The notes beneath the pieces were generated by a model that worked only from the letters and a program-made list of their open reading frames with translations, had not been told where the DNA came from and did not search any database. Made by a program: the position numbers and the translations under genes. DNA of 6,530 nt from Legionellales bacterium (lineage in GTDB: Bacteria; Pseudomonadota; Gammaproteobacteria; PIVX01), in the NCBI GenBank assembly GCA_013215905.1, contig JABSQI010000047.1, forward strand, positions 1 through 6,530. Direction: 5' to 3'. Every line of letters begins with the position of its first letter. Position 1 is the first letter of the stretch. Positions 1 to 5,449 of the stretch are shown in pieces.

Positions 1-191
1 ATTTAGACTATAAAGAAGATTCATCCGCTGACACAGACATGAATGTTATAATGACATCATCTGGGCAATATGTAGAAATACAAGGAACTGCTGAAGGAGA
101 TGACTTTTCTCATGAGCAACTGTTTGAAATGCTTGAAAATGCAAAAAATGGAATTAATAAATTAATAAGCTTACAGCAAGAAGCAATTTAA
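1..191 (+). CDS. rph: Ribonuclease PH, C-terminal part (5' end outside window)
   Basis: This is the last 63 codons of RNase PH, read from position 3 to a TAA at 189-191. RNase PH is a phosphate-dependent 3'-to-5' exoribonuclease that trims tRNA precursors and acts as a ring-shaped hexamer. The visible part holds the conserved Leu-Asp-Tyr ... Asp-Thr-Asp-Met-Asn block, with the acidic residues that the family uses for metal and phosphate catalysis. It is followed by the glycine-containing QGTAEG segment and the C-terminal helix ending near Gln-Gln-Glu-Ala-Ile. The end falls where the E. coli protein ends, so the C-terminus looks complete and the frame is intact; some RNase PH genes are frameshifted near this end, but this one is not. 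The stop overlaps the stop of the convergent dut gene. Identification is firm; the start and promoter are not in view. Confidence 0.93.
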   Translation, partial: LDYKEDSSADTDMNVIMTSSGQYVEIQGTAEGDDFSHEQLFEMLENAKNGINKLISLQQEAI

Positions 192-649
192 GAACTAATT
201 CCTGTATGTCCAAAACCTTGTTCGCCCCTAGCAGTTTTATCAAATGATTCTACTAGGGTAAAATCTACTTTTAATACAGGAATAAACATAAGCTGAGCAA
301 TCCTATCGCCAGGATAAATGGTAAATGGGTTGTCTCCCCTATTCCAACAAGAAATTTTTATTTCTCCCTGATAATCGGAATCAATCAACCCTGTCAAATT
401 CCCTAATACAATACCCTGATTATGACCCAAACCAGATCTTGGCAAAATAGTAGCAGCTACATTTGGATCACCTATATATATAGCAATTCCTGTATGAATC
501 AACTTAACATCATTCGGTTGCATCAATAATGGAATATCTATACAGGCACACAAATCAATTGCAGCAGAACCTGAAGTTGCATAATCCGGCAATGGTATTT
601 CTTTACCCACTTTATCATTCAATATTTTGAGTGATACTTGCTTACTCAT
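188..649 (-). CDS. dut: Deoxyuridine 5'-triphosphate nucleotidohydrolase (dUTPase)
   Basis: This encodes trimeric dUTPase, which hydrolyses dUTP to dUMP and pyrophosphate. It keeps uracil out of DNA and supplies dUMP for thymidylate synthesis in the cytoplasm. With the start chosen here the protein has 153 residues, close to the E. coli length. All five family motifs are present in order: SGSAAIDL near 26-33, PRSGLGH near 70-76, [13 protein letters not shown] near 83-95 (catalytic Asp90 and nearby Tyr93), GDRIAQLMF near 114-122, and the C-terminal [10 protein letters not shown] lid near 141-150. I chose the ATG at 649 because the protein then begins [10 protein letters not shown], aligned with the family start, and an AGGTGA ribosome-binding site lies at 666-661. 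A longer frame begins at a GTG at 664, but that codon sits inside the ribosome-binding site. The gene stands alone here, without the coaBC neighbour seen in many gammaproteobacteria. Confidence 0.97.
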   Translation of the reverse strand: MSKQVSLKILNDKVGKEIPLPDYATSGSAAIDLCACIDIPLLMQPNDVKLIHTGIAIYIGDPNVAATILPRSGLGHNQGIVLGNLTGLIDSDYQGEIKISCWNRGDNPFTIYPGDRIAQLMFIPVLKVDFTLVESFDKTARGEQGFGHTGISS

Positions 650-716
650 TGTTGATATCTTCACCTACTAAAATGAAGGCTAAACCTATGATCACCTCAT
701 GATTACTTCTAGAGTT

Positions 717-746
717 ATACTAAACTGCTTGACGATAGCCTTTCAA
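717..746 (-). promoter_or_regulatory. Possible sigma-70 promoter for dut
   Basis: On the minus strand, TTGAAA at 746-741 and TAGTAT at 722-717 are separated by 18 bases. Transcription would start near 710, about 60 bases before the dut ATG. The -10 box is a moderate match and the region is AT-rich, so this is the best candidate rather than a firm call. Confidence 0.3.
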
Positions 747-997
747 TCTACTCAAATCAAAACCATTCTATGAAAGTTAGATTTTATTGTCAAATAACCC
801 TTTTTACTTAAGATAAAGGAGTTTACTAAATAGTATTTGACATCCTCGTCGCCTAAATGGAGAGATTTTACGATATGAACAATAAAAATCTAATCTCAAA
901 ATTATCTTAAGTGAGTATTGCCCATAATATAGTCTTTTGCTTAAATAATAACCTTAAGAATTTTTCCTAAAACTTATCTGACTAGATTGCTCTATTA

Positions 998-1032
998 GCC
1001 ACCGAACGCGAAAAAAACTTGCGTAGGGTGGC
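998..1032. repeat. Imperfect 12-base dyad overlapping the rpmB -35 box
   Basis: GCCACCGAACGC at 998-1009 is the inverted complement of GCGTAGGGTGGC at 1021-1032, with 10 of 12 positions pairing. The two mismatches are together in the middle. The 11-base spacer is A-rich and contains the start of the -35 hexamer. It could be an operator or simply GC-rich promoter DNA; no U-tract follows, so it is not a standard terminator. Confidence 0.5.
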
Positions 1033-1047
1033 ATACTCTGGTATAAG
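1019..1047 (+). promoter_or_regulatory. Sigma-70 promoter for rpmB-rpmG
   Basis: TTGCGT at 1019-1024 and TATAAG at 1042-1047 are separated by 17 bases. A TGG directly before the -10 box gives an extended -10 motif, and a seven-base A-tract at 1011-1017 could act as an UP element. The transcript would start near 1054, leaving a leader of about 24 bases before the rpmB ATG. This is the arrangement expected for a strongly expressed ribosomal protein operon. Confidence 0.65.
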
Positions 1048-1077
1048 TTATAAAATAATTTAAATGTAGAGAGAACG

Positions 1078-1305
1078 ATGTCCAGAGTTTGCCAAGTAAC
1101 AAATAAAAAACCGATGTCAGGTCATAACGTATCCCATGCAAATAATAAAACTAACAGAAGGTTTTTACCTAACATCCATACCAAAAGATTCTGGGTTCCA
1201 TCAGAAAAAAGATTTATCAAACTTAAAGTAAGTTCAAAAGGAATGAGAATAATAGATAAACTTGGTATAGAAAAAGTTTTACAAACAATTAACAAGGCTA
1301 AGTAA
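1078..1305 (+). CDS. rpmB: 50S ribosomal protein L28
   Basis: This encodes L28, a small basic protein of the large ribosomal subunit. The 75-residue product begins [12 protein letters not shown] and contains the family landmarks: the [14 protein letters not shown] block near residues 19-32, the [10 protein letters not shown] segment near 37-46, and the [12 protein letters not shown] stretch near 52-63. It is a few residues shorter than the E. coli protein, with a trimmed C-terminus. The start follows a purine-rich GAGAGA at 1069-1074, three bases before the ATG. It is the first gene of an operon with rpmG, which begins five bases after its stop. This is the standard bacterial pairing and is driven by the promoter at 1019-1047. 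The identification is secure. Confidence 0.97.
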   Translation: MSRVCQVTNKKPMSGHNVSHANNKTNRRFLPNIHTKRFWVPSEKRFIKLKVSSKGMRIIDKLGIEKVLQTINKAK

Positions 1306-1310
1306 ACATA

Positions 1311-1478
1311 ATGGCAAGTAGTGTAAGAGAAAAATTAAGATTAGTTTCATCTGCTGGAACTGGATATTTTTATACAACAACAAAAAACAAAAGAAATCAA
1401 ACAGATAAAATCACCCTAAAAAAGTATGATCCAGTGATCAGGAAACATGTTTTATTCAAAGAAAGCAAAATTAAATAG
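1311..1478 (+). CDS. rpmG: 50S ribosomal protein L33
   Basis: This encodes L33 of the large ribosomal subunit, 55 residues, the same length as the E. coli protein. Reading from the ATG at 1311 gives [18 protein letters not shown], then the conserved FYTTTKNKR segment near residues 20-28, the LKKYDP block, and a C-terminus ending FKESKIK. It lacks the paired cysteines of zinc-binding L33 forms, so it is the zinc-independent type usual in gammaproteobacteria. An AAGG at 1294-1297, inside the end of rpmB, is the likely ribosome-binding site and suggests translation coupled to rpmB. The stop is the TAG at 1476-1478. No clear intrinsic terminator follows, so some transcription may run on into rpoN, 122 bases downstream. 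Confidence 0.96.
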   Translation: MASSVREKLRLVSSAGTGYFYTTTKNKRNQTDKITLKKYDPVIRKHVLFKESKIK

Positions 1479-1556
1479 CTCTCTTCGTATCATTTCAATT
1501 ACTTATAAAGTTATTTGATTAACATTAACGCAAGTTAAACATAACCCCAGGCAAAC

Positions 1557-1600
1557 ACTATTTTCATGGTTTAAACTTTAATTATAACCCTGGAAATAGT
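1557..1600 (+). promoter_or_regulatory. Hairpin that can cover the rpoN ribosome-binding site
   Basis: ACTATTTTCA at 1557-1566 can pair with TGGAAATAGT at 1591-1600 over ten positions, one of them a G-U pair. After one mismatch, GGTT at 1568-1571 pairs with AACC at 1586-1589. The 3' arm contains GGAA (1592-1595), the likely ribosome-binding site, and ends directly at the rpoN ATG. A competing pairing, CCAGG at 1547-1551 with CCTGG at 1589-1593, would exclude it. Regulation is an inference from pairing only. Confidence 0.4.
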
Positions 1601-2980
1601 ATGAAGAACTCTCTACAGCTTAATTTAAATCAATCATTAAAATTAACTCCCCAATTACAACAAGCAATCAAGCTATTGCAGTTATCTTCATTAGAATTAC
1701 AAGAACTGATTCAAAAAGCCGCCCAAGAAAACCCTTTTCTAAAATTAGAAACAACAACATATACTCATCAATCAGAAACAGCAACTACAAATAATTCCCA
1801 TATCAAACCACCTTTAAAATCCACATATAATTTAGATGATCAAAACAAAGATTTTGAAAATATCTATAAAACTGAGGAATCACTACACTCATATCTAGAA
1901 TGGCAAATAAATTTAAAACCTCTTTCAGAAAAAGACAATATTATAGCTACTACAATAATAGATTCTTTAAATGACGATGGCTATCTAGATGATTGTTTAG
2001 AAGAGATATTAAGTGGCTTACAAAAAAATTATCCGGCGCTAGATATAGAATTAGATGAATGTGATGCAATGCTAAAACTAATCCAGCATCTAGATCCAAT
2101 AGGATGTGGTGCAATGAATATGGCTGAATCGTTAAGTATTCAGTTATCACAGTTTGATACAAATACTCCTTTCATAGATACAGCTTTTAACATAATTAAT
2201 AATCATCTTGATCTAGTGGCTAAAAATAACATTCCAAAATTAGAGAAAATTACTAAATTATCTAATACAGAACTAAACCAAATTTTAGACTTAATTAAAT
2301 CCCTAGTTCCAAAACCTGGACAACGTTTCTCAAATGAACAAGCACGATACATAACTCCTGACGTAGTAGTAAAGAAAAACTTAGATAAATGGGAAGTACA
2401 TTTAATACAAGAATCGAAACCACGTGTTAAATTAGATAATAATTATATTAATATCATTAAAGACAAAAGAAATTCTAAAGATGCAGAGTACATTAAAACT
2501 AATCTACAAAATGCTAAATGGTTAATAAAAAGTGTGCACACTAGGAACGATACTCTATTGAAAGTTGCTAATTTCATAGTTAATTATCAACAGGATTTTA
2601 TCGAGCATGGGGACATTTCTATGAAACCACTTACACTTAGCACTATTGCAGAGAAACTTGACTTACACGAATCAACTATATCAAGAATTACCACCGAAAA
2701 ATATATGCTAACACCAAGAGGAATATTCGAGCTAAAATATTTTATGTCAAGTCACATACAAACAAAAAACGGTGGTATTATTTCTGCTAAATCCATTCAA
2801 GCTATAATAAAAAAAATTGTAGAAATAGAAAGTCCAACCAATCCTTTAACAGATACTGAAATAAAAAATATGCTATTGGAACAAGGCATCAAAATAGCAA
2901 GACGTACTGTTACAAAATATCGAGAATCAGCCGGAATTTCGTCATCTAATATGCGCAAGCTTGTTTGTAAAGAAATATAA
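1601..2980 (+). CDS. rpoN: RNA polymerase sigma-54 factor
   Basis: Sigma-54 directs RNA polymerase to -24/-12 promoters and needs an ATP-using enhancer-binding protein to open them. The 459-residue product is slightly shorter than the E. coli one (477). Residues 1-50 form the glutamine-rich region I with the TPQLQQAIKLLQLS signature that contacts activators. Residues 51-95 are a short acidic, poorly conserved linker (region II), where most of the length difference probably lies. Residues 95-330 form the core-binding part. A helix-turn-helix follows near 345-372, with the HESTISR motif and TPRGIFELKYF just after it. The RpoN box, ARRTVTKYRE, lies at 433-442 and reads the -24 element. All parts look intact, so the protein should function. 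The ATG at 1601 follows GGAA at 1592-1595. It precedes ptsN, a usual partner; hpf is missing in between. No enhancer-binding protein is encoded in this window. Confidence 0.97.
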   Translation: MKNSLQLNLNQSLKLTPQLQQAIKLLQLSSLELQELIQKAAQENPFLKLETTTYTHQSETATTNNSHIKPPLKSTYNLDDQNKDFENIYKTEESLHSYLEWQINLKPLSEKDNIIATTIIDSLNDDGYLDDCLEEILSGLQKNYPALDIELDECDAMLKLIQHLDPIGCGAMNMAESLSIQLSQFDTNTPFIDTAFNIINNHLDLVAKNNIPKLEKITKLSNTELNQILDLIKSLVPKPGQRFSNEQARYITPDVVVKKNLDKWEVHLIQESKPRVKLDNNYINIIKDKRNSKDAEYIKTNLQNAKWLIKSVHTRNDTLLKVANFIVNYQQDFIEHGDISMKPLTLSTIAEKLDLHESTISRITTEKYMLTPRGIFELKYFMSSHIQTKNGGIISAKSIQAIIKKIVEIESPTNPLTDTEIKNMLLEQGIKIARRTVTKYRESAGISSSNMRKLVCKEI

Positions 2981-3020
2981 TTTTTTTACAAACTATCTTA
3001 ATTACTCTCAAATAAATCTT

Positions 3021-3048
3021 TTGAAGATATATACTAATCTGTTATAAT
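3021..3048 (+). promoter_or_regulatory. Sigma-70 promoter for ptsN
   Basis: TTGAAG at 3021-3026 and a perfect TATAAT at 3043-3048 are 16 bases apart, in the 118-base gap after rpoN. Transcription would start near 3055, about 44 bases before the ptsN ATG. ptsN can therefore be expressed apart from rpoN. Confidence 0.65.
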
Positions 3049-3098
3049 TTTTATCTTAAGGATAGTTATATACTAGGCACACTTTTAAATAAAATATA

Positions 3099-3548
3099 AT
3101 GAATATTTTAAGAAAACTTCTTAGCATCGATAGGGTAGCTGCTAACCAACCAGATAATTCATATAAGAAAGTCTTTAAACATCTCAGCTTTCTAATTGCA
3201 ACAGCAGATAAAAAACTAAATTCAGAAATATTATTTGATTCTTTCATGCAAAGAGAGAAGCTTGGCAGCACATATCTAGGCAATGGAATTGCTATTCCTC
3301 ATATTCGCTCTACACAGATTGATACATCATATGGAGCATTAATACAATTAGAAAACGGCATACAATCTTCTCAAAGTGATATGGAAATTGTTGACCTATT
3401 CTTTGGCTTTATTGTTCCAGAAAACAGTCATGAAGAGCACCTCCAAATTTTAGGGAGCCTGACAGACAAATTTAATGACTCCAAATTAGTAAATTCCTTG
3501 CATTCAGCTGAAAATTCTCACGTATTGTATAAAATAGCAACAAAATAA
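3099..3548 (+). CDS. ptsN: Nitrogen-PTS regulatory protein EIIA-Ntr
   Basis: This encodes EIIA-Ntr, the last phosphoacceptor of the nitrogen phosphotransferase relay (PtsP to NPr to PtsN). It does not transport sugar; its phosphorylation state controls potassium handling, stress responses and other targets in the cytoplasm. The 149-residue product is a single PTS EIIA type-2 domain. The REKLGST block near residues 52-58 leads to GNGIAIPHIR at 61-70, where His68 is the phosphorylation site. A later segment near 101-120 (VDLFFGFIVP...HLQIL) is also typical. The protein is somewhat shorter than in E. coli (163), mainly at the N-terminus. The ATG at 3099 is the only reasonable start, since an in-frame stop lies a few codons upstream and the next Met is residue 50. 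It has no good ribosome-binding site: the nearest, AAGGA at 3058-3062, is 36 bases away. Confidence 0.93.
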   Translation: MNILRKLLSIDRVAANQPDNSYKKVFKHLSFLIATADKKLNSEILFDSFMQREKLGSTYLGNGIAIPHIRSTQIDTSYGALIQLENGIQSSQSDMEIVDLFFGFIVPENSHEEHLQILGSLTDKFNDSKLVNSLHSAENSHVLYKIATK

Positions 3549-3906
3549 CATTTTATTATATTCAATTCTGCTCAGAGTAAAATATTCACTAAAATAAGCT
3601 CAACTAAATCATTTTTCTATACTGTAGGGGCGCCTCCCTAGCGCTTCATACTATAAGTTCATTCAGAAAAGCATAAGAAAGCCCTGAAGCATATTTTATT
3701 AACCTCCCCTTTCTTTGTAATAGCAAATAAATTACCGTATAGCGTGAATTGTTCTATAAATGATCTTTTGTTGAAAATTAAAGCTTGAATTTGAACATTT
3801 TAATACAATGGTTGCACTTAACGAATATTTTGATATCCTAACCGTAAAACACATTGTAATTATGTATGTCAGTTTTATTAGTGCTACTCTAAATTAAAGA
3901 GGTGTT
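3549..3906. other. Intergenic region between ptsN and the HPr gene
   Basis: I see no gene in these 358 bases. In related operons rapZ often lies here, but no readable remnant of it is evident. The region contains a short GC-rich stretch at 3625-3644 that shares 11 bases with another site in the window. A weak promoter candidate for the HPr gene (TTGCAC at 3812-3817 with TATCCT at 3834-3839) lies near its right end. Confidence 0.5.
3625..3640. repeat. GC-rich repeat copy A (inverted copy at 6073-6083)
   Basis: TAGGGGCGCCT at 3625-3635 occurs again in inverted orientation at 6073-6083 (AGGCGCCCCTA). This copy also forms a small hairpin of its own, TAGGG at 3625-3629 with CCCTA at 3636-3640. 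Both copies stand out as GC-rich islands in very AT-rich intergenic DNA a short way after a gene end, which suggests a dispersed short palindromic repeat. Two copies cannot prove it. Confidence 0.4.
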
Positions 3907-3933
3907 ATGAGCAAAATATCCGAAAGAGGAAAT

Positions 3934-4203
3934 ATGTTAAGTAAGAAAATTACTATTACTAATAAATTAGGCCTGCACGCACGAGCATCAGCAAAATTTG
4001 TGAATACAGCAGCAAAGTATAAAAGTAAAATTAATATAGAAAGTGATAATAGATCTGTAAATGGAAAAAGTATAATGGGTATTTTGATGTTAGCAGCTAA
4101 ACAAGGAACTGAGCTAAATATTCAGATTGAAGGACCTGATGAACATGAAATGCTTAATGCCCTTGAAAGTTTAATTAGTAATAAATTTGGTGAGAAAGAC
4201 TGA
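3934..4203 (+). CDS. ptsO: HPr-family phosphocarrier protein (NPr/HPr-like)
   Basis: This small phosphocarrier is expected to take phosphate from an enzyme I (PtsP-type) and pass it to EIIA-Ntr, encoded just upstream. From the ATG at 3934 it has 89 residues, the normal family length, and the active histidine in KLGLHARAS falls at exactly position 15. The second landmark, VNGKSIMGILML, puts a serine at position 46, the regulatory site phosphorylated by HPr kinase where that enzyme exists. Enteric NPr differs at this second segment, so ptsH would be an equally fair name; location next to rpoN-ptsN favours a nitrogen-PTS role. An in-frame ATG at 3907 would add nine residues and has its own ribosome-binding site (GAGGTG at 3899-3904). 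The 3934 start has GAGGA at 3926-3930. I prefer 3934 from the family alignment. Confidence 0.87.
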   Translation: MLSKKITITNKLGLHARASAKFVNTAAKYKSKINIESDNRSVNGKSIMGILMLAAKQGTELNIQIEGPDEHEMLNALESLISNKFGEKD

Positions 4204-4366
4204 GTTTATTCTGCAAATCTAACTGCTGGCAGGTGATTTATTGTTTGCTTGAATAGATTATAGCTGCTCATATTGCTCTCTAAAAATATTATAAAAACAT
4301 CTAATTATACTATATTTATCCACTCAACTTTTTAGATAATCAAGTAGCCCGCAAATTAGAACGATT

Positions 4367-4960
4367 TTATACAGCATATTTAACAGATAAAGCACCACCA
4401 TTCTTAATAGGTTGAACATTAACCTGCATATTTTTATATGGTTTAACAGTAAAATAACTAGTGGTAATAGCAATTGCTGCCCCAACTATAACGTCAATAG
4501 GTCTGTGTCTTTTAGCATAAACTCTTGAATGAGCAACAAAACTAGCAGCTATATAGGCAGGAGCGGCCCACTTAAATCCATAGCGCATATGTAAATATCC
4601 AGCACCAACAAAAGCGTCACCCGCATGCCCTGAAGGGAAACTATATTTGCCTCCATCAGGTCTTGTTACATTAAAAGTCTTTTTCACTGCTTCTATAGCT
4701 ATATTAGTTATTACATAATCAAGATATAACTGGCCTACACCTACATAATCAGACTTTAATAGACTAATACCACCTGCTATAGCAGGAATATAAAAGCGCC
4801 CTATATCACCTATTTTTCTATATTTAGAGTCTTCTCCAGCATAAGATTATTGCATAGAGACAATAAATAATAGACAAATGGTGGCCTTTTTTAATATTAA
4901 AGGTAATAAAGAAATAAAATGTTTTGTATTTTTACGAAATGTGCTATTTATATAATTCAT
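4367..4960 (-). pseudogene. PAP2-family phosphatase interrupted by an in-frame stop
   Basis: PAP2 phosphatases remove phosphate from lipid phosphates (phosphatidic acid, undecaprenyl pyrophosphate, lipid A) or small substrates, usually on the periplasmic side. From the ATG at 4960 the frame gives a basic N-terminus and a hydrophobic stretch (residues about 16-36, with ICLLFIV), then a TAA at 4847-4849 (codon 38). It then continues without any shift through SYAGED and the whole catalytic domain to the stop at 4367-4369. The full frame is 197 codons, one of them the TAA. Catalytic motifs are complete: Lys93-x6-Arg100-Pro101, PSGH at 109-112, and Ser145-Arg146 ... His152-x3-Asp156. The stop falls near the expected signal-peptide cleavage site (SYA). 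After it the first usable start is a GTG at 4687, which would lose the first half of the domain but keep the motifs. It is a recent pseudogene, a read-through gene or a sequencing error. Confidence 0.8.
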
Positions 4961-4967
4961 GCTTAAT

Positions 4968-4996
4968 ATAATACCATATGTATAATATTTTGTCAA
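4968..4996 (-). promoter_or_regulatory. Near-consensus sigma-70 promoter for the PAP2 gene
   Basis: On the minus strand, a perfect TTGACA at 4996-4991 and TATTAT at 4973-4968 are separated by 17 bases. An A8 tract just upstream (5008-5001 on the + strand as T8) resembles an UP element. Transcription should start near 4961, one base from the ATG at 4960, so the transcript would have almost no leader. Confidence 0.6.
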
Positions 4997-5059
4997 TCGG
5001 TTTTTTTTGCTCTTGTTTGTTTTGGATAGTTGCTGCTTCTTCCTAAGCGAAAACACCAT

Positions 5060-5384
5060 GAAAGGCTAGAAAGTTAATAAAACGTGAAATCCATATAAAT
5101 TAGATGTACGAAAAAAATCTAGTGAACTTTAGATCAAGCAGATTATTCTGAAGACTGTTATTGTTATTAAATCAAAGACAAATATCCATTTTTTTGACAT
5201 TAAAGATATCAAAAAACAAAACTGTTTATATTATAACGAAAAGTACTATTTAATATCACTTCAAATATGATACTATATGCTATATTATTGCTAATATGAT
5301 CATAAAAAATCTTATTGGTTGTTTTTAGATTATTTTAGTTTTAGAACAAATACCACACCACAAGAATAAAATTACGCCTAATTG
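5060..5384. other. Intergenic region between the divergent PAP2 and PagL-like genes
   Basis: No gene is apparent in this very AT-rich stretch. It contains an imperfect hairpin (5190-5200 with 5206-5216, T-rich and A-rich arms), a 10-base palindrome TATGATCATA at 5295-5304, and an isolated TTGACA at 5194-5199 with no matching -10 box. None of these can be given a function from sequence alone. Confidence 0.5.
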
Positions 5385-5413
5385 TTGAAATTTTGACTAA
5401 TTGGTGATATAAT
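5385..5413 (+). promoter_or_regulatory. Extended -10 sigma-70 promoter for the PagL-like gene
   Basis: TTGAAA at 5385-5390 and a perfect TATAAT at 5408-5413 are 17 bases apart, with a TGA just before the -10 box (extended -10). Transcription should start near 5420, leaving about 30 bases of leader. Two near-identical 11-base direct repeats, CTAATTGTTGA at 5378-5388 and CTAATTGGTGA at 5397-5407, overlap the -35 box and spacer and could be a regulator's binding sites. Confidence 0.68.
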
Positions 5414-5449
5414 GACCTTATTGTTTCATATTAGAAGGAGAAGGTCATT

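Larger units (their letters stand above)
650..1077. other. Intergenic region between divergent dut and rpmB
   Basis: No convincing gene lies in this 428-base gap. It holds the dut ribosome-binding site and candidate promoter at its left end and the rpmB promoter at its right end. A dyad at 998-1032 overlaps the rpmB -35 box. Two further inverted-repeat pairs (777-790 with 879-893, and 806-816 with 902-912) are interleaved. A 17-codon ORF at 857-910 has no good ribosome-binding site and no recognisable product. Confidence 0.6.

Noticed and set aside
650..664. GTG start for dut at 664, adding five residues
   Set aside because: The GTG lies inside the AGGTGA ribosome-binding site of the ATG at 649, and the shorter protein matches the family start.
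837..842. Perfect TTGACA in the dut-rpmB gap
   Set aside because: No -10 box lies 15-19 bases downstream (the bases there are GAGAGA-like), so it is not called as a promoter.
857..910. A 17-codon ORF (MERFYDMNN...) upstream of rpmB
   Set aside because: The first ATG has no ribosome-binding site, the internal one is poorly spaced, and the length is easily chance.
1525..1538. TTAAC-GCAA-GTTAA mini-hairpin after rpmG as a terminator
   Set aside because: The stem is five pairs with a single G-C pair and no T-run follows.
1950..2162. A 70-codon minus-strand ORF inside rpoN
   Set aside because: It lies antisense to a highly conserved part of rpoN, has no ribosome-binding site and has a low-complexity Leu/His-rich product; it is a shadow frame.
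3056..3283. A 75-codon minus-strand ORF over the start of ptsN
   Set aside because: It is antisense to the conserved EIIA domain and the ptsN promoter, with no family resemblance.
3628..3642. Possible sigma-54 promoter (GG-N10-GC) next to the Ntr genes
   Set aside because: Only about seven of ten key positions match, the closest start is 265 bases away, and the bases belong to the GC-rich repeat shared with 6073-6083.
4961..5059. Separate 70-codon minus-strand ORF from 5059 to 4847
   Set aside because: It has the same frame as the PAP2 gene and ends at its internal TAA. The part before 4960 lies upstream of the promoter, is lysine-rich and has no ribosome-binding site, so this is the interrupted leader, not a gene.
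5190..5216. Hairpin with T6 and A6 arms in the PAP2-PagL gap
   Set aside because: The stem has almost no G-C pairs and no gene ends beside it; in such AT-rich DNA it is likely chance.
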